Positions 52,960-64,000 of a DNA stretch of 64,000 nucleotides are shown here, one piece after another. A model generated the notes under the pieces. That model saw only the letters and a program-made list of their open reading frames with translations. It was not told where the DNA came from and did no database searches. Where the stretch lies: assembly GCA_008933995.1 (NCBI GenBank), contig WARS01000043.1, positions 1,092,501 through 1,156,500 of the forward strand. Reading direction: 5' to 3'. Position 1 is the first letter of the stretch. Each line of letters opens with the position of its first letter. Position numbers and translations under genes: made by a program. This DNA is from Datnioides undecimradiatus. Taxonomy: Eukaryota > Chordata > Actinopteri > Lobotiformes > Datnioididae.

Positions 52960-54644
52960 GTGCAGCGTCCAGGCGGCTCGCTAGCACTGCCGCCACTGTC
53001 TGGATTACAGACATATTAGTGTTTGCCATTTTGCAGTCTGCCCACGGAGGAGGCGAAGACATCTATAAGGGCACGTGGGCAAGTTTTACCCTACTTTAAC
53101 ACGCTGGGTTTACTTGGGATTAAAGAATATCCTTTATCATGAATTGTCTGTATTTATAAAGAAGCACCATCAAAATACAATGAGCTTTTTTTAGGTGTGC
53201 GCCCATCCATCCAGTTCAATGGAAATATAACCTTTTATTTGTGACAGATGGCTGGACATAGGCTTCTTTGCAAAGGCAATGACGATATGTACTTGAATAA
53301 ATTGGCATCTTGGTGCGTTAGACAAGGACGATACTGACAGCGGGGCCAGAAGTTGCTCCTTGTTTGGGTTGTAAAATGCCTTCTGCATACTTGAACGTGG
53401 CTCTGTTTGAAGCAATTATAAGTGTAAATATGAGCTACACCCGCCCCCACACCCACCGCCACCCCCAGTCCCAGCGTTGGCTGCTTTTAGAGCTACAGCC
53501 GTCCCATTTACAATGAGTGAGGAAAAGTTACATTTATTTGCAAAGACTTTTCTACCAAACACGTTTGCCACAAAGTGGTTTACAGAACAAAGCGCGTCGG
53601 CGCAGGTCAAAACAGGGGACAAACACGGAGAAGAACAAGCAAATCGCATATTTCTGGCTAGGTTCATAGCTTTTTATGCGCCCTTCCAAATGATCTGCTT
53701 TTATCTCAAAATCAATTCCTAATGAAAGGCCCCAGAAAGTCCCAGATGCCAGAAAATATGCAACATATACAAAATTGTTTGTTTTCCGATGGTTTCCTGA
53801 AAATTAAGTGTCTCCAAAGTTGATGAGCTATTTTCTCTGTCTCTGTGCATAGCAATAATCCATGCTAGTGCTGCTCAGCCAACCAGTCACAAATATCAGA
53901 ATATGACAGCTGTTGCAGGTAGAGGGGTGCAAGATGAAATCTTGACGTGCAGACTAAGAACTGAGTCCTTTTCCCAATTAAATTAATAAATATGAAAACA
54001 GCATTTAAATATTTTTAAAGCATGATGCAGCTTGTGTTTTTGGTTTATTGGCACGTAGTTCAGATTTTGTTTGTGTTGTTTTCCGATATGTCAGAGGTCA
54101 CCAGATGCCATAACGCAGATGGTGTATTGATGAAATGTGGGGTAGTGGACTGCCAAGAAGCAGACTGATTTTATGTAAATGAAGAGAGTAATTATATAAT
54201 CACACCGTAAAGATGTAATCAAGATTTAGCTTGAAACTGATTCATATCTGCAATCCATGTTTGTGTAAACATATATTTTTATGTAATATAATATAGACAT
54301 CCACCTAATACTACTAGAAAATACAGCTCCATGCAGCTTTTTTGCTTGTTACACTGATTTGAAAGCAGTGTCGCATACTCTGACCACACAAAGTTTGAGT
54401 ATGCATGTATTCACACACGCGTCCATGTGACATGAAGCCCCCTACATACATCTTGGCAAATCAGTAAAGTCCTCCTTCTGGTTCAGACAGAGAGATGATA
54501 AGGTTATTATTGACTCAAGGATACGGTCCACGGCACCGTGGATGAGAGCCTACCTACAGAGCCTGGCTTAGATTCTTCTGAGGCAGCCGCTGGTGGGGTA
54601 CTGCGAACGAGGAATAGTTAAGTGACATGTCTGTCATGAAACAC

Positions 54645-54656
54645 GGGGGGGGGGGG
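54645..54656. repeat. G12 run
   Basis: A twelve-base G homopolymer after ACAC. Confidence 0.85.
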
Positions 54657-57580
54657 ATCGACACCTCCCGTAGATGCAAGGAACTATCTGTAACCTCTTA
54701 TGGTGCAGCCTCGTCCAGAGTGGTGTCATGTCACTGGGTTTATAACTCCTGCACTTGTGCATAGGAGGTGGTACAAAAACATCAGTCAAGTGGAGGGTGC
54801 GCGGCTTGACTCTCCCTGTCCCCTTTTGTGCGCTGTACAGGGACTGGTGAGCAAGAGGTTGACAGTTGCCTAAGGCGATGGGGGGGGAATTGTAATGTGG
54901 ATTTTTTTTTTTTTTTTTCTTTTTTTGGTGATGGGTGAGTATATAAATAAATAAGACACCCAGCTGCTATTTACAGATATCTTCTTTCCCTAGTGTGCGC
55001 AACAGACACACTCAGTGGAATCTCAATTTCCTCCACCAAAAACATTTGTGCAGGATTGAAAGAGTGGAGGAAGACGTCAAGTGTGAAGCTTTACTGCCTC
55101 CCGGTGGACGGTTTATAAAAGGAGACAATCACACTGACTGGAATGTACACTGTCTCATGATTTATTAGCCATAGCAAGATCAATGGACAGATGGATGGAT
55201 TGATAATCAACTTCAGACATCAATATCTATAGACATCTTATCAGAGCATTCTTTGAATGAATGGGCGGTGGACCTAAGGCTACACAGCGTTGGCTAATTG
55301 AGTGACAAATTCATTTGGTGCTCCGGTGGTGAGGCACTTAAACCCGAGCCTTTCTTCTTACACCCACCTGAACCGGCTTTAACACTAACAACCTGCTTAC
55401 ATATTAATGAATTTATAATATAACAGTGAGTAGGAGTTTTTATTTTTAATACGCGCAATGTAAAATTCAACTTAAGTAGATTTTACTGCAGAATTTATGC
55501 TTCAGTGAAATGTTTTTACTTAAGAGAAGGATCTGAATTATACCTCCACCTCTGGCTAAAAGCCCAAATGTAAAGTTAACTTTGAGAGTGCATGGGCTTT
55601 AAAACAGCTGCATAAAAACCACTATGTTTTGTCTTGCACCTGCTCATCCCCTGCGCCATTACGAGATGGAGCACATTTATATTGTCTCTGTCAATTGCAG
55701 GCATCAGCTCTGATTAGCACCTCCATCGGTCAGGACATCAGGGTCATCAAATCCGCACACCTCAGATGTCAGCTGTTACCGCTACAAGGTGCCAATCATT
55801 GTAAAGGGGGCCAAAAAGGGAAAGCGGGTTTTGCATAAATCAATACTTATATGGCGCTGCCGATGGAAGATTGGGATCAGGCTGCATCATCGTCTTATTT
55901 TAAGACTTTGAAACGGCAGGCAGGAGCAAAGACGAGATAGACTTATGAATGGCGGAACAGGAGCTACAAGATAATGTCATAATTAGCCAGACTGCGACAA
56001 AATGTGCATCTGTTTTTCCATCTCTGTGATGCAAAAAACTGAAATAAGTGCTCGTACAGTACGAGCAATGTTATTATGGAAGAAAATAATGAAATTATCC
56101 ATCAGATGTTATTACATTATCAGCCACTTAATTGCATTAACATATTTTATCACATTTTGCACTCATCTAGAGGGACTATAAATCTGACACATAATTGCTT
56201 TACGTAACTACGGGCATGCACGCGCACATGCACGCACACACGCAGCCATACAATAAGTGGACAAATCATTTCACTGACCTGCGCCAGGAGGAGGACATCT
56301 GAAAACATCTGAGGCCTGAAGGATTTACTGTACTTTTAATTTACTTTCACTTGTGCTGCAGTGAAAGGTTTACTTTATTTTAGCCACACTGCGTTGGATT
56401 GTTTTCATCACTGGGCACAGAATACACAATCAATCTATACCTGTATGTACGTCCTTGAAGAGTGGGGCATACCCTGACTTTAACAAAACAGGTGGTGTTG
56501 GGTGCACATAAAATATATATGGAAAAACCCTGCATCACTTAGCCAATGCCTTGAAGCAACCTCAACAGATATTATTTGTCTAATGAATAAAGCCAGCCTG
56601 GGAAAGCACTGAAGCGTCAGTCTACAGACTTTTTCTGTCCTAGCTCATAAAAGACATTACTACCACTATCACCATTTCTTTATTTTAAAGCCTGGAACGT
56701 TTGAGCGCCTGTGTCATTGTCTCAAGAAGCTTCGCCTGAATTAGACCACATCAGCCATCTTGGGTGACAATAACCATTATAAAATTCAGCAGTCAAACTA
56801 CCAAAAGCTTGGATTTTAGAGTTTTTATGTTGTCCTTCCATCTGCCGCCCACTCTGAGGTCTGCACAGTCAGACGCAACACAATATGCTGGATTACTTCC
56901 AACTCTCTCAATAGTGGCAAATAATGGTTTGAATCACTCACGGTGACGCGACTAGAAAGCCTCCGACGCTTTCAACACAAGCTGCTTCTTGCATTTTGCA
57001 TCACACAGTAAACTCTTCACCTTACAACCTCTGGAGACATTTCTGTGGGCTCTCTCTTCTAATTTCCTCTTAGTTGTCTCCAGTGTGAAAATGTGCCTTG
57101 ATTGATTGTGTCAATTACAGGGGAGCTTATTTCAAAGGAACAGAGGGGCCGCGCTGCTGTTGCTCTCAAGCAGCAAGTCAATGGATGCCATAGATTACTT
57201 AAAGCCCTTTTAAGTCTGGCTGCAGTTTGAATAGACTAATAAAGGTGGGGACCAGCTGGGACATAAATTACTGTAGCTACAGCTATTACAGAAAGCACTG
57301 CATCTACCTTAGTTTGGAAGTAAACCCCAACACAAAATAACAGCACAAAGAGATAGATGGGGTGACTTCATGATCACTTCTTCCAACGGCTTCAGGTAAA
57401 CAGTCACAGGGCTAGATGTTGTAAAATACAACAAATCACTGAGTAGCCTATCATTAGCATACATCACAGGCCTGTAATCTAAAATTAAACAGCAGTTGAG
57501 GAAGTCTTGTGCATTCAGCTTCCCAAGTCATTATTTTGCACATAACACGACTTTTCTTCTTTCTTAAAACACCGCTTAAT

Positions 57581-57605
57581 CCCCCCCCCCCCCCCCAAAA
57601 AAAAA
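57581..57605. repeat. C16A9 homopolymer tract
   Basis: Read on the minus strand this is T9G16, the same arrangement as at 19732-19759. It lies about 75 bp past the distal eif4e poly(A) candidate. Confidence 0.9.
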
Positions 57606-57674
57606 CAAACGGCACGCCACTGTGACTAACAAGTCAAAATAATCATCTGCTGAAGAAAACACACTTGTACTGTA

Positions 57675-58946
57675 CATGTTTATTTTACACCGCTCCTTTG
57701 TACATTTACTGCTTAGAAATATGGGGCAGGGTGTCACATTCAAGGCACAGTTCAATCCCTCCAAACAATGCAAATTTTGCTCATGCAACAAACAAAACAA
57801 AAACAGGAATGTAAACCTATGTAAACGTTTGACTGACAAAATGCATACCAAATAAACAAATGTACATTTTAATAAGGCTTGTGCATTAAGCGGGGGGGGG
57901 GGGATGCCAGACAGACGTGTGATACAAAATGCTGTTGTCATCGCAGACATGTTTCAGTGCTCTGAAACGCTTTATGCGTGAGAGAGAAAGTACACTGACA
58001 GCTCAGGGCGAGAATTTGTTTACTTTATATAGTTGCTGAAGTAAATTTGAGGTACCGCGCAGGATTAACAATGCTTTCTGGTCCGTTTACATCTAACTTT
58101 TAGTTTACTCTTTAGTTGCAAACAAATGCATGTCAGACACTCGTTATGAAGCACCCCAAGCATGTTCACATATATTTCCTGCTCTTGAACAGGGTGAACA
58201 TCACAGTTTGAACTCTTTGCATATTGCACAAACTGCTTGGCAGGAAACTAAACGGTTCAAACCGAGACCTCTTATTTGCAACATCGACCAATTATATAAA
58301 ACTCACTGTACTGCCAAACTGAAACACTGCACAAAGGCGTCATAACATCCTCTGAGGGCTGACATTTCTGTGTAAACAGAGGTTTTCCATCAGACGGTTA
58401 GTTCAGTTCTTTTCGGCTTCATAAGACAGGGGTTATAAATTCCTCTGTGAAACTAAATGTGCAATGAATTTATATCTTATTTATCTGTAAACTGAGGAGC
58501 ATATACTGTACTAACAAAAACATCTATAGCTTATACCAAAGTAGAACATGTTTTACTTTGTTGTTTTGCCCTTAATCCTTAGCACTTAAAGAAAAACGTC
58601 CTGAAATACACTAAGGGGCAGACAAATGAAAAATGTGACAACTATGCAGCTGCATTTGATAATTAAATCAGGGCATCAAAACATCTTTTACTCATCTTCA
58701 GTCCACCACCACAAAAGCAATTATTGACTTCTCAAACAATAGTGCTACATTTTAACTGCACATACCCACACTGTAAACAAATGCTTTGGTAAAGTGTCAA
58801 ATAAGACGAAAAGGAAACAGTTTTATCTCCATTTCAATTGTCTGTTGGTGGATAAACAGGTCAGTTACATTCATGGATAAAGTACAGAAAATCTATGCTG
58901 GCAGCAGAAAAAAAAAAGAAGCACGGCTGATTTTGGTCGACGGTCC
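57675..58946 (-). other. eif4e: probable eif4e 3' UTR with two candidate poly(A) signals
   Basis: No coding signal follows the TGA. On the minus strand the canonical-type hexamers I see are ATTAAA (57868-57873) and AATAAA (57679-57684), giving UTRs of roughly 1.1 and 1.3 kb. The stretch contains a run of 12 G at 57892-57903. The UTR end is inferred; no transcript evidence is available here. Confidence 0.55.
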
Positions 58947-59061
58947 TCAGGCAACAAACTTGTTCTTGGTTGTGGAGCCGCTCTTCGTGGCTGTGTCTGC
59001 GTGCGACTGGTATCCGATGATCACTTTTGGCGGAACGCCTAATCTCTCTTTGTACACGCGC
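58947..59061 (-). CDS. eif4e: eif4e coding exon 7 with stop
   Basis: The exon codes for RVYKERLGVPPKVIIGYQSH through KNKFVA, then TGA at 58949-58947. The acceptor is CTCTTTTAG. S208 corresponds to human S209, the MNK phosphorylation site. Confidence 0.96.
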
Positions 59062-62000
59062 CTAAAAGAGAAAAGGGAAAGGGAACAAACGGCGACTGCT
59101 TATTGGCAAAAAACAAGCAGAAAAAAAGAAACGTGTAAAACGTCACACGTGGTAATAAATGGCACCTAAAGCCTCATCTGGACACGGATCGACACATTAA
59201 AGACACTTATCTATACATTACATTATCTTTGCCTATGTTATTTCTTTAATCCTGCAGTAAAAGCCAGTTTCTGTGAGGCTGTCCACTGATGCAGTATCTT
59301 CAACATATTTCGCCCCAGAGGGATTTCTCGCACAGCTCTGAAAAGCTGCAGCATGATACTGGGGTTTTCTCCCCGGCTGATGAGCTAAATGGATATCTAG
59401 CAGAGCACGAGTGAGTAAAACTTGAGTAGCTTATTTCAACAGTTGGGGTTAAAATACTTGTTCGGTGACTGTTAAAAATGACTGTGTATAAAAGCGTTAA
59501 ACTGATTTTACTATATGGTCATTTATTGTTGATGATCAAAGTTATCAATAACTGTGGTATCTTATGTTTACCCTATGTGTGTGATGGCCTCTTTGTTTTC
59601 ATAGTCCGTGGTCCATATTGCTATTTTATCTCCTTTGGCTCGGACGTTTATGACTGCTCCACACACGTCGTCACTGTAGTCATCGAAAGCCTCGCCCACT
59701 AGACACAAGAGCTGCAGGGGAACAAACAAACAAACAGATGCCTTGTTATCGCTGAACGGTTCCTTTTCAGTGGCAGTCATTCAGTCAGTACGCTGATGGC
59801 TCCCTTTCAAAGCAGACATTTTAACTCCTCACAGGAGGAAAAGCACAGGTGTCAGTAATAACATTAACGCTGACTCCGGTCTATTTGACTGTCCCAGTAA
59901 GCCACGACAGTGTGACAGTGACCCAGCATGCACAACACTGGGACACTGAAACCGCAGCAGCTAAAATCATTCATTTCAACAACACCCGTGCTTTTCCTGC
60001 TGTGATGACAAAACACTTTGAAAAAGGCCGACAGATGAGACTAATAATGGCATCATTAAAGCAACCAGTACTCGACATGACTGAACATACTGTCTCCAAC
60101 CAGAACCGATCCAGGTCTGATTTACGCTGCTGCTTGGACAGAGTTATCAGCCAGCGGCCACCTCGTCGATTCTGCTCGTCCTCCCACATGGGCTCAATCC
60201 CATCCTGTATCCGAATAAAAAGGTCAAAGCTCTCAACTCTTTACATGTCACAAAGTATCCACGACCATTAAATATGAGCTAAAAACACTAGAAACACCAG
60301 ACAAAGTTACCTAAGCTACCCTGTGCTCTGTTATTTTGGGTTCAGTGAATTAAACTGTGTAATGTTTTCCCACATAACTTGGGATGACTACATTTTAAAA
60401 TAAATAAATAAATAAATCTGTTACTTGAGTGGCTAAAACTCTGATGTTAACCAAACAACCACAGTGATTTCAAAAGCTAAACCTAAATTACACAATTCAT
60501 CTTCTGATCATACATGTATCATCATTTTGATATGCATTTCGTAACCATAGCAGCATGTAAATGTGGTAATAAAAGTAGCAGACACCCTCATCTGACAATG
60601 ACACTCTCTCTCCACCACACTGAAGTACAACGTGCCACCTCTCCATCATCTGTTTTAACCTGTCCAACATCATTCATGCCGGATTAGATCCGGTTTCAGA
60701 CTTGACTGATGCTCATAACTAACCCTTTCTTCATACACTCTTTGTGGCCACCAGAGAAGATGAAGTGAAGTGCAGTGAAGTGCAGCCTGACCTGCTGCTC
60801 GTATCTGAAATAGACTGTGTTTTGATTCCCCTCCTACCCACTGGAAACACGTATCACTGATGATGAAGGTTCAGTCTGCAAAACTCAGCTGAATCAATTA
60901 CCCATCAGGCAATGTGACTTCCAGGTTCCTTTGTAATAAGAGTGTGAGTGTGTGTGAATGTGTGTGTGTGTGTGTGTGTGCACTCAAACTAAGAACCACA
61001 AATACTAAAGAAAATTGTTTTTCTTTTTGGTTTTTTGAACAAATGCAGCAGAACTAGAGCCCTCAACACAAGCACTGTCCAGTCTGCCTCAGTTTAAGGT
61101 GATGTTTACGAACAGGAGACGAGAAGACAATTCACACCTTTTAGTTTTAAGAGAGTATATTGTACAATGTCAACAAACAGGGATGAAAGTGCTCTTACCT
61201 TAAAAAGTGAGTAGTCACAACCAGACATCAGGTTACTTGATAGCTGGATGTGATTGTATAATCTATGAAGGATGGAAAAGAAAACCTTTAAACACTGTTT
61301 AGTTCCTTAATATGACATTGAACACAGGTAGCTAAATAGTTTGACTTACACTGTCTTCAGTATCAGCAAATCCAAGGTGTCGTTTACCAATATTCAAGTT
61401 TAATTATTACCTCAATGTTTGAATCATGTTTCCAATAAATAGTGTTTTAAATAAATCTGATCTGCAGCTTTTAATGCAGTCATGTGCACAGCAATGAAGT
61501 ACTTACGCCCAGAAGTCTTCCACAGTGTCAAATTTGGAGATGAGGCGAAGATTGGCTTGCCATGTTTTGCTTTTATCATTTTTGAAAAACCAAAGAGCCC
61601 ACCTGAAAAAAAAACAAAACACAGAGTTGCTATGGAGAGGGTTCACACTTGTCCTCATTTAATACTGGGATACGGTAGTTGTTCAAAATCCAAACCCTCT
61701 TTAAATACCTTAAATGATAAGAACAATGGCATGACAACTAATTGACTCTAAAATGTCCATAGGCTTTCACATGGAGTGCAAAAGGGTCCAAGAGGTGTAG
61801 CCTTACTTGTTCTGTAAGGGATGCTTGATGTACGCTTCAGGACTCGCAACCTTTTGAATGGCTGTTTCGCATTTTTCCTTTTCAGGATTTGCAGAAACTG
61901 AAGTTGACACCTAGGCAAAAGAAACGTACATCGGAGAAATGTGGAATACTCCAAAATACATCTTCACATACATTTCACTTTGTTAAAAGTGAAATGTTGC

Positions 62001-63120
62001 ATATATGCACAACACCAGTGGTACAAAGCAAATTATATCTGTAGACATCTGTATGAATATTGTGGATAACCATTATGACTTGAGTATTTCTGACAAAACT
62101 AGTAACAACTGAACTGTACAGACCTTAAAATAGAAGTTTTGCCTCATAAAAATATTGAAAGCTGAATGCACATGCACGGCAAAACTGACATCATTTGTGC
62201 TAGGAAGACTGTCATCTTCCATACAAATCAAGTTAATGGTTCAATGATAAAACGGTTGCTAATATTTCTAAGAATTTAAATGCATCTTGAATTTAGCTGT
62301 GACTGGTACAACTGAAGTTGTAGATATCTTGAAATACACTATGTACTAGTCAGATTGTTATTGTGGATATCTTTAATCACCATTCAGGCTAGTGACACTT
62401 TAAATTTGACCAGGATATCTGCTATATGAATAAAGACGGCACTGTGGTTTGATTAAATGTTTAAAGAAATAGCGATAAACATGCTCAGACTGGCATTATA
62501 TTCATTCAGGTGATATAACTACATAAAGATACATTGGACTGAGCTCTTATATCATGGCCAACGTTTACAAATTTGCAAAACCCTGAGTTCAGCGTGATTT
62601 TGTTTACAACGTCCGATGCTAGTTGACGTTAAGCTAGCAGGAACACATCAGACCGTTGACAGGTTGAGTTAACGTTAGCGGCGCGTGCGTCTTCTCATTC
62701 ATCCCGGCATCAAGAGTTCACCTCAGGGTACCGACTCAAGTATGCGCTCCGTCAAGACGGGGTTTTACCCGGGAGTCAGTTCCCGCATTGACTTCACTTT
62801 TGCAGCAGCCACCGTGATTAACACACACATCCGCACGAACGTTGCTGTTAAGGAATAACCTCAAATAAAAGCGACTAGTCAGTGTTAATCAGGAGAGCTG
62901 CTAACTTAATGTTGTTTGGCTAGCGAGTTCTGTTACCTGCCAAAGGTAGTAACAGGAAGTTTACAGAATAACCGATGCACGCTGTCTCAAAAACCTTCCG
63001 TCTTTTATCGGAGTTGTTTTAATAGTGGACAGAAAGCATCGCCTGCGGAGTTGAAGCCCAAGCTGAGTTGACTTAGCTACTAGTGTATTGCAGCGCACTC
63101 ACCACCAGAGCGGTCGCCAT
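58947..63120 (-). CDS. eif4e: eIF4E cap-binding protein, seven coding exons, 216 aa
   Basis: Translation initiation factor 4E binds the mRNA m7G cap in the cytoplasm and, with eIF4G and eIF4A, recruits ribosomes; 4E-BPs compete for its dorsal face. Coding exons on the minus strand are 63120-63103, 61910-61807, 61602-61507, 61262-61199, 60204-60091, 59711-59572 and 59061-58947. They total 651 nt including a TGA stop, all with GT donors and AG acceptors. Visible signatures are HPLQNKWALWFF (about residues 36-47), cap-stacking W55 and W101 followed by E102, the eIF4G/4E-BP contact region around V68 to W72, the WEDEQN and RGGRWL motifs, IAIWTTDYEN with the third cap-pocket tryptophan, and the MNK-type serine S208 in KSGSTTKNK. 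The length matches the family (217 in human, by recall). The N-terminus is divergent, as usual, and the last residue is Ala where the family usually has Val. Class I eIF4E is certain; which fish paralogue (eif4ea, eif4eb, 1b or 1c) is not settled here. Confidence 0.97.
59572..59711 (-). CDS. eif4e: eif4e coding exon 6
   Basis: The exon codes for LLCLVGEAFDDYSDDVCG through EAITHIG. It includes the phosphate-contacting basic stretch VRAKGDK and the tryptophan of IAIWTT. The acceptor is CCCCTGCAG and the donor is ATAGG|GTAAAC; the following intron is phase 2. Confidence 0.96.
60091..60204 (-). CDS. eif4e: eif4e coding exon 5
   Basis: The exon codes for DGIEPMWEDEQNRRGGRWL through DRFWLET. It holds W101 and E102, which stack on and hydrogen-bond the cap guanine. 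The acceptor is GGATACAG and the donor is ACA|GTATG; the following intron is phase 0. Confidence 0.96.
60942..60980. repeat. (TG)n microsatellite in eif4e intron 4
   Basis: A GT array with an interruption at about 60957, between eif4e exons 4 and 5. Confidence 0.92.
61199..61262 (-). CDS. eif4e: eif4e coding exon 4
   Basis: This short exon codes for LYNHIQLSSNLMSGCDYSLFK. The acceptor is CTTCATAG and the donor is AAG|GTAAG; the following intron is phase 0. Confidence 0.95.
61507..61602 (-). CDS. eif4e: eif4e coding exon 3
   Basis: The exon codes for WALWFFKNDKSKTWQANLRL and on to EDFWA. It carries cap-stacking W55 and the dorsal residues V68 and W72 that contact eIF4G and 4E-BP. The acceptor is TTTTTTCAG and the donor is GGGC|GTAAGT; the following intron is phase 2. 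Confidence 0.96.
61807..61910 (-). CDS. eif4e: eif4e coding exon 2
   Basis: The exon codes for residues 7-41, from VSTSVSANPEKEK through the start of the conserved core at YIKHPLQN. The acceptor is TTTTGCCTAG, the donor is AA|GTAAG, and the following intron is phase 2. The variable N-terminal tail lies here and is the part most useful for assigning the paralogue. Confidence 0.95.
63103..63120 (-). CDS. eif4e: eif4e coding exon 1
   Basis: The exon codes only for MATALV. ATG is the reverse complement of 63118-63120, and the donor GTGAGTG follows at 63102. The intron after it is phase 0 and about 1.19 kb, the longest in the gene. A tiny first coding exon is usual for vertebrate eIF4E and argues against a retrocopy. 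Confidence 0.93.
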
Positions 63121-63210
63121 CTTCTGGAAATCACACTCAGTTTTTTGGCGTGTGTTAAAATAGCTGATTGGGCCATCTGGTGCTCTGCACAGCGCATGCG
63201 CGAGGAGATG
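63103..63210 (-). promoter_or_regulatory. eif4e: eif4e proximal promoter and TISU-like start context
   Basis: On the minus strand the start codon sits in GAAGATGGCGAC, one base off the TISU consensus SAASATGGCGGC, which also forms a YY1 site. Upstream are an inverted CCAAT box (ATTGG on plus at 63167-63171) and the palindrome GCGCATGCGC at 63192-63201, an NRF1-type motif. I see no TATA box. This is the usual make-up of a housekeeping, short-5'UTR promoter. The transcription start is inferred to lie between about 63125 and 63190. Confidence 0.7.
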
Positions 63211-63832
63211 GATAAAAGTACATTCTGATCCCGACCGTGCATGCTCGGTTCAGGGTTTTGAAACATTTCCAGTTTCCTTCAGTTACAGATAATGTGCATA
63301 ATGTGCATTTTAGATAGAATTTAATTATATTTGTAGAAAACTGTGCATTGGATGTACTGATTATCATTTTACACTGCACAGTTTTTAACTATATACTTGT
63401 GACCATCACTGTAAAATGTATTTTGTGTTTAGAGAAGTATTTGTGCTTCTCAGCTGTGCAGCAGGTAAATATGAGCTCTTGTTTCCTGAATTTCCTTCAG
63501 GATTAATAAAGGCTCCCATTCTATCTATCTATCTTGGTTGTCAATACTACGGCTGGGAAATATATCATTATTATATTGATACTGTGATATGAAACCAGAT
63601 ATCTGCATTATTTGCCATTGCCCATTTAGTAATTGTATCCAAACTGCTGGTGATTTATCAAAAATCACATTGTGTGCAATCTCACTGCAATATTGATATT
63701 TAGGTATTTTAACAAAAGATATCATGATGTTCGAATTTGTCCATACCTCCCGGCCCTGGTTTGGCACAGAAGTTCAGACAGAAACTCTGTGCAAGACTTT
63801 GAAGTCAGTCATCAACCAGTAAAAAAACCCTA
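63211..63832. other. eif4e upstream intergenic sequence
   Basis: AT-rich, with the LINE 3' tail at 63491-63533. No divergent gene start is recognised within the window. Confidence 0.45.
63491..63533 (+). mobile_element. LINE 3' end with TATC tail
   Basis: It reads TTTCCTTCAGGATTAATAAA, then a divergent 10 bp, then CTATCTATCTATC. It is the same terminus as at 15970-16005 in the opposite orientation. How far the element extends to the left is unclear. Confidence 0.6.
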
Positions 63833-64000
63833 AGAGTTATCTTTAATTCATATTTTAGTTTTGAACCTCACAGCAAGAAAACAACTAACAGTGTATTCTA
63901 CAAAATGACAAAAACACCACAGTATAACCGCCTGTCTCTCAAAACAACACAGAGACATTGCATTACCTGCAGGATTGACTACTGTAATGCTCTACTTGAT
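63833..64000 (+). mobile_element. LINE reverse-transcriptase C-terminal fragment, cut by window end
   Basis: One frame is open for 56 codons to the window edge. It begins RVIFNSYFSFEPH, like the common LINE block GVIFDSDLSFEPH, and ends RIDYCNALLD, the conserved SRLDYCNALL block of L2/Jockey-type reverse transcriptases. The middle part is degraded relative to the family. Whether the element continues intact beyond the window cannot be seen. Confidence 0.7.

Larger units (their letters stand above)
49446..57674. other. gene-free stretch downstream of eif4e
   Basis: It holds simple repeats and several non-repetitive islands that look like candidate conserved noncoding DNA (about 50545-50680, 55690-55800, 56040-56200, 57115-57300). 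A 102-codon frame at 50782-51090 ends in a hydrophobic stretch but matches no family I know. Confidence 0.45.

Noticed and set aside
1..64000. CRISPR array, prokaryotic operon or defence system
   Set aside because: The intron-split gene and fish-type repeats show nuclear vertebrate DNA; no regularly spaced repeats with unique spacers are present.

Overview
The window reads as nuclear DNA of a ray-finned fish, probably a percomorph. It is AT-rich, intron-containing and poor in genes, with many microsatellites and interspersed repeats of teleost type. The one gene I can support is a complete seven-exon eIF4E gene on the minus strand at the right end (coding 58947-63120). Its exons join at consensus splice sites into an unbroken 216-residue protein that keeps the cap-binding tryptophans and the C-terminal regulatory serine. 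Its start codon lies in a TISU/YY1-like context, with an inverted CCAAT box and a palindromic NRF1-type motif just upstream. Candidate polyadenylation signals lie about 1.1-1.3 kb past the stop.

Layout: 1-8.5 kb holds no gene, only dispersed-repeat remnants (about 1.6-1.8 and 4.86-5.33 kb). 8.54-14.96 kb is one LTR retrotransposon: two direct LTRs of about 1.78 kb around a 2.85 kb interior with a primer-binding-site candidate, a polypurine tract and a broken coiled-coil gag-like frame, but no polymerase that I can see. 15-30 kb holds no gene and includes a long (AT)n array and a T9G19 tract. 30.06-31.49 kb is a decayed minus-strand LINE of the L2/Rex1-like type whose reverse transcriptase has lost its FADD active-site segment. 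31.5-57.6 kb holds no gene; it has simple repeats, a degenerate minisatellite near 42.4 kb, a strong hairpin at 48.3 kb and a common fish dispersed repeat at 49.2-49.45 kb. 57.66-63.2 kb is the eIF4E gene. Past 63.2 kb there are a LINE 3' tail and a LINE reverse-transcriptase C-terminal fragment that runs off the window.

I see no operon, CRISPR array, tRNA, rRNA or defence-like cluster. Most open frames elsewhere are short, overlap one another on both strands, and have no recognisable domain or splice context. I find no undescribed gene system. The points most worth a second look are the LTR element, the eIF4E start context and a few structured noncoding tracts.
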